The notes under the pieces are model-generated. The model did not search any database, was not told the origin of the DNA, and saw only the letters and a program-made list of their open reading frames with translations. From CAIZGX01 sp044374295 (GTDB lineage Bacteria > Bacteroidota > Bacteroidia > Flavobacteriales_D > Sanyastnellaceae), in the NCBI GenBank assembly GCA_044374295.1, contig JBILOU010000051.1, positions 1 to 14,686 on the forward strand: DNA of 14,686 nt. Direction: 5' to 3'. Every line of letters starts with the position of its first letter. The stretch's first letter is position 1. Made by a program: the position numbers and the translations under genes. Below, in pieces: positions 1 through 8,590 of this stretch.

Positions 1-46
1 TACCAGTAGTTTTGGTTAATTAGAATTTGTTTAGGTAATTAGTCTG

Positions 47-72
47 AAAAACCCTCGTTCGCGAGGGTTTTT
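47..72 (+). terminator. Rho-independent terminator of an upstream unit
   Basis: A perfect 11-bp inverted repeat (A5-CCCTCG / CGAGGG-T5) encloses a TTCG loop. The GC core is 6 bp and a run of five T follows, with more T close behind. The arms are A-rich and T-rich on both sides, so it could work in both directions. It most likely ends a plus-strand gene lying before the window. Positions 1-46 are AT-rich with early stops in all three plus frames (TAG at 8, TAA at 18, TAG at 21), so at most a few last codons of that gene could be present. Confidence 0.85.
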
Positions 73-81
73 CGTTTTGTC

Positions 82-89
82 TATCTTCG
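82..89 (+). promoter_or_regulatory. Possible -7 box for xerD
   Basis: TATCTTCG differs at one defined position from the Bacteroidota -7 consensus TAnnTTTG. It ends only 4 nt before the ATG at 94, so transcription would start at or next to the start codon, giving a leaderless or nearly leaderless message. No TTG is visible at the expected -33 distance, because that region is occupied by the terminator hairpin. The call is therefore tentative. Confidence 0.3.
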
Positions 90-93
90 TGCA

Positions 94-990
94 ATGAGTT
101 GGGTTGGATTAAAAAAAGGCTTCGATATTTATTTGCGATTGGAAAAGTCCCTTTCGGAAGCCACCCGTTCGGCCTATTTGAAGGATGTTACGAAACTCGA
201 GAACTTCACTGAGAGTATAGCAGTGTCTTCTGTCACTCATGAAACCATAACTTCCTTTTTAAAATTTCTTCATGAATTGGGCTTAGAGGCCACTTCTCAA
301 GCACGAATTATTTCCGGACTTAAAGGATTCTTTTCTTATTTGATTTTGGAAAAGGTTATTTCAATAGATCCCATGGAATTTATTGAAATGCCAAGAACGT
401 CTCGCAAGCTTCCTGACGTGCTTAGCATTGAAGAGGTAGTTTCGATTATTGAACACTGTGATTTAAGTAAACCCGAAGGCACTAGAAACAGAGCTATTCT
501 TGAAACACTATACAGTTGTGGACTTCGGGTGAGTGAGCTCACCGATCTGAAAATTTCTCAAATGAGAACAAGCGATCAGCTATTGCGCATTGTTGGAAAA
601 GGAAACAAAGAGCGCTTCGTTCCGATTGGAGAAGAGGCCATGAAATGGATTCAGCATTACAACGAGCACATGCGCAATCACATGACTCTTGCGTCTGGGC
701 ATGAGGATTTTGTTTTTCTAAATCGAAGAGGAAAGAAGTTAAGTCGTATGTATATCTTCACCATTATTCGTGAAAATTGCGTTGCATTAGGCATTCAGAA
801 GCAAGTGAGTCCTCACACTTTCCGTCATTCATTTGCAACTCATCTTGTTGAAGCCGGGGCAGATTTACGGGCTGTTCAAGAAATGCTTGGACATTCGAGC
901 ATTACAACAACCGAGATTTATACGCACATCGACAGATCTCGCCTGAAAGAAGAAATTCAGCTATTTCATCCGCGGTACGGGAAAAATTGA
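94..990 (+). CDS. xerD: Site-specific tyrosine recombinase XerD/XerC
   Basis: Xer-family tyrosine recombinase, 298 residues, the same length as E. coli XerD. It acts on the chromosome (dif site) to resolve dimers at division. The N-terminal SAM-like core-binding domain covers about residues 5-95 and the catalytic domain about 107-285. The full active site is visible: R145 (SCGLRVSEL), K169 (GKGNKER), H241 and R244 (HTFRH), H267 (LGHSS) and nucleophile Y276 (IYTHID). The C-terminus FHPRY resembles Bacteroidota XerD more than XerC, but I cannot exclude xerC by eye. No phage or integron context surrounds it, so a housekeeping role is likely. It begins 22 nt after a terminator and appears monocistronic. 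The ATG at 94 gives the expected N-terminus. Confidence 0.9.
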   Translation: MSWVGLKKGFDIYLRLEKSLSEATRSAYLKDVTKLENFTESIAVSSVTHETITSFLKFLHELGLEATSQARIISGLKGFFSYLILEKVISIDPMEFIEMPRTSRKLPDVLSIEEVVSIIEHCDLSKPEGTRNRAILETLYSCGLRVSELTDLKISQMRTSDQLLRIVGKGNKERFVPIGEEAMKWIQHYNEHMRNHMTLASGHEDFVFLNRRGKKLSRMYIFTIIRENCVALGIQKQVSPHTFRHSFATHLVEAGADLRAVQEMLGHSSITTTEIYTHIDRSRLKEEIQLFHPRYGKN

Positions 991-1064
991 AAAATCCAAT
1001 AATCCCACTATTTTTCACAAAGACTTAACACACTTCTAATCATCTAATGGTGTATATACCTGCT

Positions 1065-1072
1065 TATATTTG
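1065..1072 (+). promoter_or_regulatory. -7 box for the adhesin gene
   Basis: TATATTTG is a perfect match to the Bacteroidota -7 consensus TAnnTTTG and ends 16 nt before the ATG at 1089. The transcript would have a leader of about 10 nt. No convincing TTG lies about 19 nt upstream, so recognition strength is uncertain. The intergenic space of 98 nt between xerD and this gene supports a separate promoter. Confidence 0.45.
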
Positions 1073-1088
1073 AGTATCCTTTCCAATT

Positions 1089-3971
1089 ATGAAAAAGTTA
1101 TTCTTATTCTTATTCATTTTAGTCACTTCGATTAAAACGAACGCCCAATCGGTTAGCATAACATCGAATGACCTGATTTTATGCCCGGGAGAAAGCGCAA
1201 CGCTCACCGCAGCAGCAGATCTTCCCAATCGCGTGTTGAATTTTCCACGTGCGGCAAACCAAGCAATTATTCTCAATAATGTGCCCGCGCAAACAATAGG
1301 TACATTTTCGTACGAGTTTTGGTTCAATACCCCGGACTCTATTGTTTTACTTCCTGAGCATGTTGATGGTATTGGCATATACGATGGCCAAGCTGGCCAA
1401 AATTATGCAGTATACCCCCAAAGCATTTTTAGTGGAATTCAAAGACGTTCTTCTGGAATTTCTGTTGGTGTTAATGGTATTTCTGTCATGGAGCAAAGCC
1501 ATCAGTTCTCTGCATCTCGATTAACCTACGCCGCTGATTTGAGCGGGTGGCATCACTGCGCTGTAGTATACACCTCGAATAATTTCGAACTTTTCATAGA
1601 TGGTGTTTCGGTGGGCTCACGATTGAACGGATCGAATTATGCAGACAACAATTTCGGGGTTCCTTTGACTGTGGCGTTCCGTCCTAACCTTGGAAATAGC
1701 TATCCTGCACTTGGAAGTGTTGACGCTGACCCTGATGACGCATACTTGGGTCAACTCGACGAATTTCGTGTATGGAAGATTGCTCTTTCTGCTGCAGATA
1801 TTGGCGCTATTTACAATCGTAAATTAATTTCAGCAAATATGCAGAATGTCATAGTTCACATGCCTTTCGATATGGGAACTCAAGCCAACTTCAGCACCAT
1901 TCCCTCCTCACCGACCATAACGATTGGAGCCCCAGGAGCAACCGCTGGAGTAACGTTTCCATCGGCAGCCATTCCTCAAGTTGGAACCTTTGCGGGCACC
2001 AATTTAGCATCAGCTATTTACAATCCGTTTGTTGTTGGCTATGTGTGGAACGACGGCACCATTGGAAACACACTTGTTGTTTCTCCAACAGGAGCTTCGA
2101 CAACTTATACTTGTACAGCAACTGCTGGAACATCTAGCGCAAGTTCTACCATAACCATCGTGACATCCGCACCGACTGCGACTATCTCCAGCAGCAATCC
2201 GCTTATATTTTGCGCCGACACATCAGCGACTTTAACAGCCAATGCAGGAACCGCCTATCTGTGGAATACTGGCGACACGACCTCGTTCATTACGGTTGAC
2301 ACCACGGGTATTTATAGTGTTGTAGTTACCAACGCAGACAATTGCAATGCAACATCTGCAGGAACTTCAATTACGGTAAACCCTCTTCCTAATCCGATTA
2401 TCACTCCTTTATCTGCTACGACTTTTTGCGAAGGAGATAGCGTGCTTTTATCGAGTAGTCTTGATTCAATTTACTTTTGGAATACCGGCTCTACAGATAG
2501 CGTTTTAGTTGTTAGTGCGTCGGGTGATTATACTGTGACGCTTACGAACTCTTTCAACTGTTCTGCGACTTCAGATACCCTATCCGTTTTTGTTAATCCG
2601 AATCCGATTGCAACAATCCTTGCGAGCGGTCCACTTTCGTTTTGCGATGGAGATGAAATTCAATTGACTTCCACCAATGGAGTACCATCTTGGTCCACGG
2701 GCTCGAGCGACACAACAATCACAGTGATTCAAACTGAAATGATTGAATTACTTGTCACGAATGAATTCGGTTGCACCGACACAGATTCATTGAGCATTAC
2801 TGTTTTTGAATTGCCTGTTGTTACTGCTGAAGAAGATACATCTGCATGTATTTCGAATGGTCCGTTCACATTGGATGCAACCCCAGCACTTGGCACGTGG
2901 ACAGGTTTAAATGTCGCTAACAACACCTTCAGTCCCACAACCGAAGGAACATTCGGTTTTCAATATTCATTTACAGATGGAAATGGATGTAGCAACATTG
3001 ACTCTACTTACTTCACCATTGCAGCTCCTCTGCAAATGACGGCTGGACCCGACGTTTCTGTATGTATGCCAGGCGATTTGATTGACCTTGCGGCTAATGC
3101 AACTCCAGCAGGAGGTCTTTGGAGTGGATTTGGTGTAACGGCTGAAGGCACTGTTATACCTATTCTATCTGGAAGCTATGCCTACACTTATTCTTTCGAT
3201 GATCTTTGCGCCACTCATGACACAGTCTATGTTAATGCATATGACGCTCCTGCACCCCCTGTAATTGGAGGAGAACTATTCATCTGTAAAAATGTTCCTT
3301 CTGCCCTTTGGTCTAATTACATTGGAGGAAATTTATGGACGACCAGTGATCCGTCAGATACTATCTACATTATTGATGCAGGAACGTATGGCGTTACTTA
3401 TACCGATAATAATGGATGCTCGTCATTCTCTGAGGTTGTTGTTCAACAATATCCAGAGCCGCAAATCCCTGCTATTTCAGGAGAACCGAATGCTGTATAC
3501 AACAACACGTATTCATACGCGGTGGCTTCTCTTCCGGATTACACTTACAATTGGATAGTTACAGGAGGAACAATTATTTCCGGACAAGGCACCAATGTCA
3601 TTGAAGTTGTTTGGGATCAGTTCATAACCGGTGTTGGCGAAATACAAATGACTTGGGCGAATGCATACGGTTGTGAAAGTACCCAGTTCTATGCTGTTAA
3701 CGTAGATGTTTCTGTTGAGGAAATTTTTGCTTCAAACCTTCGCATTTATCCGAACCCTACTCGCGATGTGGTGAACATCCAATGGGACTTCATGAATGAA
3801 AACACTTACCTCTCTGTATATGATAATGCAGGAAAGCTTCTTTCCACAAATAAACTGAACAACCAAGCGTTGCAGCAGGTGGATTTAAGCGGATACGAAA
3901 ACGGCGTTTATCAATTGCGATTAAGCAATGAAAACGCCGTTATAATGAAAGCAATAGTGGTTGCGCGTTAA
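1089..3971 (+). CDS. Secreted LamG/Ig-like repeat protein, T9SS cargo
   Basis: A 960-residue multidomain exported protein. Residues 1-20 form a Sec signal peptide ending NAQ. Residues about 45-265 form a LamG/concanavalin-like domain (YEFWFN, GWHHCAVVY, LFIDG, LDEFRVW). The remainder to about 870 consists of Ig-like repeats of the Bacteroidota type, each with a Cys start (FCADTSATLT at 374, FCEGDSVLL at 446, FCDGDEIQL at 518), a W-x-TG-type turn and a closing Cys. The last ~78 residues (from LRIYPNP at 884) are a type A T9SS sorting domain, so the protein should cross the outer membrane and be cleaved and attached or released there. The LamG domain seems nested inside the first Ig-like repeat. 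Function is probably adhesion or glycan binding. No catalytic motif was seen and the exact ligand cannot be told. It converges with fbaA; the stop codons touch. Confidence 0.85.
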   Translation: MKKLFLFLFILVTSIKTNAQSVSITSNDLILCPGESATLTAAADLPNRVLNFPRAANQAIILNNVPAQTIGTFSYEFWFNTPDSIVLLPEHVDGIGIYDGQAGQNYAVYPQSIFSGIQRRSSGISVGVNGISVMEQSHQFSASRLTYAADLSGWHHCAVVYTSNNFELFIDGVSVGSRLNGSNYADNNFGVPLTVAFRPNLGNSYPALGSVDADPDDAYLGQLDEFRVWKIALSAADIGAIYNRKLISANMQNVIVHMPFDMGTQANFSTIPSSPTITIGAPGATAGVTFPSAAIPQVGTFAGTNLASAIYNPFVVGYVWNDGTIGNTLVVSPTGASTTYTCTATAGTSSASSTITIVTSAPTATISSSNPLIFCADTSATLTANAGTAYLWNTGDTTSFITVDTTGIYSVVVTNADNCNATSAGTSITVNPLPNPIITPLSATTFCEGDSVLLSSSLDSIYFWNTGSTDSVLVVSASGDYTVTLTNSFNCSATSDTLSVFVNPNPIATILASGPLSFCDGDEIQLTSTNGVPSWSTGSSDTTITVIQTEMIELLVTNEFGCTDTDSLSITVFELPVVTAEEDTSACISNGPFTLDATPALGTWTGLNVANNTFSPTTEGTFGFQYSFTDGNGCSNIDSTYFTIAAPLQMTAGPDVSVCMPGDLIDLAANATPAGGLWSGFGVTAEGTVIPILSGSYAYTYSFDDLCATHDTVYVNAYDAPAPPVIGGELFICKNVPSALWSNYIGGNLWTTSDPSDTIYIIDAGTYGVTYTDNNGCSSFSEVVVQQYPEPQIPAISGEPNAVYNNTYSYAVASLPDYTYNWIVTGGTIISGQGTNVIEVVWDQFITGVGEIQMTWANAYGCESTQFYAVNVDVSVEEIFASNLRIYPNPTRDVVNIQWDFMNENTYLSVYDNAGKLLSTNKLNNQALQQVDLSGYENGVYQLRLSNENAVIMKAIVVAR
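3896..3941 (-). terminator. Candidate fbaA terminator inside the opposing gene
   Basis: A 10-bp perfect inverted repeat (3900-3909 with 3932-3941, core ACGGCG/CGCCGT) has an inner 5-bp stem (3914-3918 with 3925-3929). Read on the minus strand, it is followed by TTTTCG. It would end the fbaA message about 30-75 nt past its stop codon, within the sorting-domain codons of the convergent adhesin gene. The arms encode the similar peptides ENGV and ENAV, so coding repetition is an alternative explanation. The T run is short. Confidence 0.35.
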
Positions 3972-5036
3972 TTACGCGTTACGCCCTACTGCATTTAAAT
4001 CTTCGAAAGCTTGCTTCAAACGAGCAACGAATTCCTTTTCTCCTTCGCGTAACCAAACACGGGGATCGTAGAACTTTTTGTTTGGCTTATCGTCTCCGTC
4101 TGGATTCCCAATTTGGTTTTGCAAATAAGCCGCTTTGCCTGACATGTAGTTACGAATTCCCACCATGTATGCCCATTGCATATCGGTATCGATATTCATC
4201 TTCACAGCACCGTAAGAAATTGCTTCGCGTATTTCTTCGCGAGAAGAACCGCTTCCTCCATGGAATACAAAATTCACTGGCTTCGCTCCGGTATTGAATT
4301 TACTTTGAATGTATTCTTGTGAGTTGTTCAGGATAATTGGAGAAAGTTTAACGTTTCCTGGCTTGTAGACACCGTGCACGTTTCCAAATGCAGCAGCGAC
4401 TGTGAAGCGATTCGAAACTGCATTCATGTGCTCATAGGCGTAGGCTACTTCTTCAGGCTGAGTATACAACTTGCTGCTGTCTACATCGCTGTTGTCTACA
4501 CCATCTTCTTCTCCACCTGTTACTCCCAATTCAATCTCAAGGGTAACTCCCATTTGAGTCATCTTCTTGAAATACTCAACGCTCAATTCGATGTTTTCGT
4601 GAAGAGGCTCCTCAGAAAAATCAAGCATGTGTGAACTGAACAAAGAACGACCTGTTCTTTCAAAATGTTCCATGCCGTGCTGAAGCATTCCGTCCATCCA
4701 AGGAAGCAAATTCTTCGCGCAGTGGTCTGTGTGCATGATTACTGGAACACCGTATGCCTTAGCCATCAGATGAACGTGCTGCGCACCGCTCACAGAGCCT
4801 AATACAGCAGCTTCCTGATTTTTGTTATCAAGTCCTTTTCCAGCATAGAAAGCTCCGCCTCCATTACTGAATTGAACAACGACTGGCGAATTCAAATCGC
4901 GTGCGGTTTCAAGGACTGCATTTACGCTATTGGTTGAAATAACATTTACTGCTGGCAACGCATAGCCATAAGCTTTCGCATCGTTCAACACCTCGGTAAC
5001 TTCGTCACCGGATAATACGCCTGGTTTGAATTTCAT
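3972..5036 (-). CDS. fbaA: Class II fructose-bisphosphate aldolase
   Basis: Zinc-dependent aldolase that cleaves fructose 1,6-bisphosphate to dihydroxyacetone phosphate and glyceraldehyde 3-phosphate in the cytosol (glycolysis), and runs the reverse reaction in gluconeogenesis. At 354 residues it is close to E. coli FbaA (about 359) and co-linear with it by eye. Visible hallmarks are HTDH at 102-105 (catalytic D104, zinc ligand H105), IELG near E169 followed by TGGEEDGVDN, zinc ligand H221 (GNVHGVYKPGN), zinc ligand H259 with phosphate-binding HGGSGS at 259-264, and NIDTD at 281-285. The C-terminal PNKKFYDPRVWLR block is typical of the FbaA subclass. The ATG at 5036 gives the standard N-terminus. 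It lies 63 nt downstream of porQ with its own likely promoter. No oddities. Confidence 0.97.
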   Translation of the reverse strand: MKFKPGVLSGDEVTEVLNDAKAYGYALPAVNVISTNSVNAVLETARDLNSPVVVQFSNGGGAFYAGKGLDNKNQEAAVLGSVSGAQHVHLMAKAYGVPVIMHTDHCAKNLLPWMDGMLQHGMEHFERTGRSLFSSHMLDFSEEPLHENIELSVEYFKKMTQMGVTLEIELGVTGGEEDGVDNSDVDSSKLYTQPEEVAYAYEHMNAVSNRFTVAAAFGNVHGVYKPGNVKLSPIILNNSQEYIQSKFNTGAKPVNFVFHGGSGSSREEIREAISYGAVKMNIDTDMQWAYMVGIRNYMSGKAAYLQNQIGNPDGDDKPNKKFYDPRVWLREGEKEFVARLKQAFEDLNAVGRNA

Positions 5037-5054
5037 AAATTTAAATTGAAGTTG

Positions 5055-5086
5055 TAAAGCTAATGCTCACGTTCGAATTTCACAAA
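5055..5086 (-). promoter_or_regulatory. Predicted fbaA promoter (-33 and -7 boxes)
   Basis: On the minus strand TTTG (5086-5083) is followed after 20 nt by TAGCTTTA (5062-5055). This fits the Bacteroidota pattern TTG-N19/20-TAnnTTTG except for the last base. Transcription would start near 5048-5050, leaving a leader of about 12-14 nt before the ATG at 5036. This suggests fbaA can be transcribed separately from porQ. Confidence 0.45.
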
Positions 5087-5099
5087 TAGCGAAACGTTG

Positions 5100-6122
5100 T
5101 TAGAGCTGCGTGGTAAAGGTAAGGTGGTTCGAACCACCTGCTACGTGATAAATACTTCTTCCAAAGCTCAATTGAAACTTCTTGAAGTTGATCGTGGTTC
5201 CGAATGAAAGTCCCGCTGTTGCTGGTCTATTTGGAATAGAAAGCTCTTTACGCTGACGGTAATTGTATCCCAATCCGATACGCACGTTGCTTCCCAAAAT
5301 AATTTCAATGCCAATAACAATGTGTCTCATGAGCTGATCACCAAACTCCCAAGTGCGGTCATCAATTGGTAAGCCTGTAAGCGGATCTACGATAACTATT
5401 GCATTCGGATCGGTGTACTTCACATTCCATTTCTGAACATTTTCGTATGCGATGTGAAATAAGAACGGAGCGTTCTTCGGACGTTTGCTAATGGCGATTT
5501 GAAATTCCAAAGGCATCTTTTCTCTTGAGCTTTCGCGATAGGTCACAAGTTGCATACCTACATTTTTCAAAACGAAACTTGCTGCGAAGTTTGTTCTTGG
5601 CTGATAGTACGTTGCGGCGGCATCAATAGCAACACCGTATGAGTAGAAGCTATCAAAAACTGAATACAGATTCTTCAAGTTAAGACCTACACGCCACAGA
5701 GAATCGACTTTGTATGAGGCTCCGAGTGTTAGTGCGTATTCATTCGAGTTGAAAGTGCCGAGACTATTTCCGAGACCGTCTAGTCTTTCGCTCGTGCCAT
5801 AGCCGAAGTATTGAAGTGTCCCTGCGAAGGCGAACTTGCTATTGGTGGGATGAAATCCGTAGGAGGTATAACCGAAATTCGACTGTCCGAAATAACGCAC
5901 GTAACTCATGGCGAGTTTGCGATTCATGAGTGAATCTATTAGCGCCGGATTGATGGCTGCAGTGTTGATGTCGCTTGCACAGAGTGCAATGGCATTGCCG
6001 CCCATAGCGGCAACTCGCGCTGAGCCAAATATATTAATTCCAGAAAAAACAGTGGTGCCCGCTTGGGCGAAGCTAAACAAAGTAGCTGCGCATAGTAGAA
6101 GGGTAACCAAGTGCTTTTTCAT
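5100..6122 (-). CDS. porQ: Type IX secretion system protein PorQ
   Basis: PorQ is an outer-membrane beta-barrel-like protein required for T9SS function, which exports and surface-attaches proteins carrying the C-terminal sorting domain. At 340 residues it fits the family size. Residues 1-20 are a signal peptide (cleavage near SFAQ-AG). The family pattern near the N-terminus is clear: FGSARVAAMGGNAIAL at 32-47, then DINTAAINPALI at 51-62, followed by alternating beta segments such as YGYGTSE-like FGYGTSERLD at 106-115 and GVNLK-like GLNLKNLYS at 146-154. The C-terminus (INFKKFQLSFGRS... TFTTQL) looks like final barrel strands. It sits 47 nt downstream of lon. A T9SS cargo gene is encoded nearby at 1089-3971. 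The assignment is by family resemblance only. Confidence 0.85.
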   Translation of the reverse strand: MKKHLVTLLLCAATLFSFAQAGTTVFSGINIFGSARVAAMGGNAIALCASDINTAAINPALIDSLMNRKLAMSYVRYFGQSNFGYTSYGFHPTNSKFAFAGTLQYFGYGTSERLDGLGNSLGTFNSNEYALTLGASYKVDSLWRVGLNLKNLYSVFDSFYSYGVAIDAAATYYQPRTNFAASFVLKNVGMQLVTYRESSREKMPLEFQIAISKRPKNAPFLFHIAYENVQKWNVKYTDPNAIVIVDPLTGLPIDDRTWEFGDQLMRHIVIGIEIILGSNVRIGLGYNYRQRKELSIPNRPATAGLSFGTTINFKKFQLSFGRSIYHVAGGSNHLTFTTQL

Positions 6123-6169
6123 GATTCAGGCCTGCAAGTAACGAAATAGTTCTGAATATATTTCACAGC

Positions 6170-8590
6170 CTACTTTGCTTTTTCTTTGAGGAGAGCTTTG
6201 TCTAATACTTCGTACATATCTGTAACGAAATGAAATTTCAATCCTCTCAAATAGCGTTCGTCGATTTCATCGATGTCTTTGCGGTTCTTTTCGCAGAGGA
6301 TAATCTCTTTGATCCCTGCGCGCTTCGCCGCGAGAATTTTCTCGCGCACTCCGCCTACTGGAAGGACTTTTCCTCGGAGTGTTATCTCTCCTGACATGGC
6401 GAGAAACTTCTTCACTTTTCGTTTTGTGAAGGCTGACGCAAGCGCCGTTAACATGGTAATTCCTGCGCTTGGGCCGTCTTTTGGAACGGCGCCTTGAGGG
6501 ACGTGAATATGCACATTCGTTTCATCGAAAACTTTCGCTTCCATTTCGAGCAGGCTCGAATGTGCCTTCAAATACTCTAGCGCAAGTGTCGCGCTCTCCT
6601 TCATAACATCGCCCAAATTTCCAGTTAATGTCAATCGACCCTTCCCTTGGGTTAAACTTGATTCAATAAACAAAATATCTCCACCCGTTGGGGTCCAGGC
6701 TAATCCCGTGACTACACCAGCAACATCATTGTCGGCATAACGATCTTTCTCGTAGCTCACACCTAAAGCCTTCGAAACATCATCTGTGATCAAAGTCGTT
6801 TTGAACTTTTCTTTGAAAGCCATCTGCTTCGCGCGATGACGAACCATCTTGCCAATGCGCTTTTCTAATGCACGCACACCACTTTCGTTGGTGTAAGACT
6901 CTATTAAAAACGCTAACACATCTTCAGTGAAGGCGATGTTCTTTTCTGTTAATCCGTTTTCGGTTAATTGCTTCGGCACCAAATGGCGCTTCGCAATTTC
7001 TAATTTCTCTTCGAGGGTATATCCGTTTACTTCAATGATCTCTAATCGATCACGAAGCGCAGGTTGCAATGTTGAAAGTGAGTTGCAGGTTGCGACGAAC
7101 ATGACTTTCGAAAGGTCATATTCCAACTCTACGAAATTGTCATAGAACGCATGGTTCTGTTCCGGATCTAGGACTTCCAACATAGCGGAACTTGGATCTC
7201 CGTGAACCCCTTGACCCATCTTATCTATTTCATCTAAAACGAAAAGCGGATTCGATGTTCCTACTTTTTTCAAGTTCTGAATAATACGTCCGGGCATTGC
7301 ACCAATATAGGTCTTTCGATGTCCGCGAATCTCTGCTTCATCGTGCAATCCACCTAAAGACATGCGCACGTATTTTCTTCCTAGTGCTTCAGCAACGCTC
7401 TTTCCGAGCGAAGTCTTACCCACGCCAGGAGGTCCGTATAAGCAAATGATTGGCGATTTCATATCGCCTTTAATTTTCAATACGGCTAAGTGTTCTAAAA
7501 TTCTCTCCTTCACTTTTTCCAAACCGAAATGATCACGATCCAAAATTTCTTTGGCGTGAATCAAATCGAAGTTGTCTTCGCTGGTTTCATTCCAAGGAAG
7601 GTCTAGCAATAGTTCAAGGTAATTCGATTGAACGCTGTATTCCGCAGCTTGAGGATTCATGCGCTCCAACTTAACAAGTTCTTTTTCAAAGGCTGTTGCG
7701 ACATTATCTGGCCATTGCTTGAGCTTCGCTTTTTCCCGCTTCGCGTCAATTTCTTCTTTCTGCGGATTGGCGCCTAATTCATCTTGAATTTGCTTTATCT
7801 GCTGCGTTAGAAAATATTCGCGTTGTTGTTTCGAAATATCAATATGTACTTTCTTTTGAATCTCTTTCTTCATTTCGAGCATTTGCAAATCGTTGTGTAA
7901 TTGCTCGAATACTTTCTTCGCTCTTTCCTCAAGATCTGCAATCTCTAACAACTGTTGCTTCTTCTCGACATCTGCCTTCATATTCGAAGAAATGAAGTTG
8001 GTAAGGAAAGACAGGCCGTTGATATTTTTAATCGCCAAAGCGGCTTCGCTCGGGATATCCGGAGAAAGGTTAATAATGTTTAAGGCATGATCGCGAAGCG
8101 ATTCAAACAAGGCTTGTTGCCCTTTCGTTCCCGCCTTTTTATTTATTTCTTCGAAAGCAGTGACTTGCGCTTCAAAGTAGGGCTCTGTGTTTACCAAGCC
8201 TTGAATCGAGAAGCGCTTCTTTCCTTGAAGAATCACAGTTGTGCTTCCATCGGGCATTCGCAGCATGCGAAGAATGGTGGCTTGTGTTCCAATGTGATGA
8301 AGATCTTCGAACGCTGGATCTTCCATGTCGGCGTTGCGCTGTGCAACCACACCAATGGTCTTCGTTCCTGTGTTCGCGTCTTGAATTAAGCGAATGCTGC
8401 GATCTCTCCCAACCGTAATTGGAATAACCACACCAGGAAATAGAACAGTGTTTCTAAGCGGCAAAATAGGCAACACTTCCGGTGTCTCCTCATTCGCCAT
8501 ATTGTCTTCATCCTCTGCTGAAATCAGAGGAATATATTCATGATTATTTTCTTCGTCAGAAAAAAAATAGTGCTCTACTTCTTTATTCAT
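6170..8590 (-). CDS. lon: ATP-dependent Lon protease (endopeptidase La)
   Basis: Cytosolic AAA+ serine protease that degrades misfolded and regulatory proteins. With the ATG at 8590 it has 806 residues, normal for LonA; a TTG three codons earlier (8599) is possible but less likely. Numbered from that TTG, the LON substrate-binding domain is about 43-235 (LPILPLRNTVLFPG), followed by a helical region with QQREYFL. The Walker A motif GPPGVGKTS is at 389-397, Walker B FVLDEIDK at 453-460, and arginine-rich DRLEII at 517-522. The protease domain runs from about 615, with nucleophile S711 in PKDGPSAG and K754 in VREKILAA forming the Ser-Lys dyad. It is complete with no lesion. It follows the GlmU-like gene by 44 nt and precedes porQ by 47 nt. 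No CIRCE or other heat-shock operator was recognised. Confidence 0.97.
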   Translation of the reverse strand: MNKEVEHYFFSDEENNHEYIPLISAEDEDNMANEETPEVLPILPLRNTVLFPGVVIPITVGRDRSIRLIQDANTGTKTIGVVAQRNADMEDPAFEDLHHIGTQATILRMLRMPDGSTTVILQGKKRFSIQGLVNTEPYFEAQVTAFEEINKKAGTKGQQALFESLRDHALNIINLSPDIPSEAALAIKNINGLSFLTNFISSNMKADVEKKQQLLEIADLEERAKKVFEQLHNDLQMLEMKKEIQKKVHIDISKQQREYFLTQQIKQIQDELGANPQKEEIDAKREKAKLKQWPDNVATAFEKELVKLERMNPQAAEYSVQSNYLELLLDLPWNETSEDNFDLIHAKEILDRDHFGLEKVKERILEHLAVLKIKGDMKSPIICLYGPPGVGKTSLGKSVAEALGRKYVRMSLGGLHDEAEIRGHRKTYIGAMPGRIIQNLKKVGTSNPLFVLDEIDKMGQGVHGDPSSAMLEVLDPEQNHAFYDNFVELEYDLSKVMFVATCNSLSTLQPALRDRLEIIEVNGYTLEEKLEIAKRHLVPKQLTENGLTEKNIAFTEDVLAFLIESYTNESGVRALEKRIGKMVRHRAKQMAFKEKFKTTLITDDVSKALGVSYEKDRYADNDVAGVVTGLAWTPTGGDILFIESSLTQGKGRLTLTGNLGDVMKESATLALEYLKAHSSLLEMEAKVFDETNVHIHVPQGAVPKDGPSAGITMLTALASAFTKRKVKKFLAMSGEITLRGKVLPVGGVREKILAAKRAGIKEIILCEKNRKDIDEIDERYLRGLKFHFVTDMYEVLDKALLKEKAK

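Noticed and set aside
94..990. Tyrosine recombinase as an integrase of a mobile element
   Set aside because: Length, motifs and C-terminus match housekeeping Xer proteins, and there are no att-like repeats, tRNA or phage genes beside it.
988..1017. AT-rich inverted repeat (TGAAAAAT / ATTTTTCA) just after xerD, as a terminator
   Set aside because: The 8-bp stem has one G-C pair, a 14-nt loop and no following T run, so it is too weak to call.
2160..2850. DNA repeats in the adhesin gene as a possible recombination or CRISPR-like array
   Set aside because: The similarity is at protein level between Ig-like domains; nucleotide copies have diverged and are not regularly spaced.
3964..3978. Small hairpin CGCGT-TAATT-ACGCG over the abutting stop codons as a shared terminator
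   Set aside because: The stem is only 5 bp and no T run follows on either strand.
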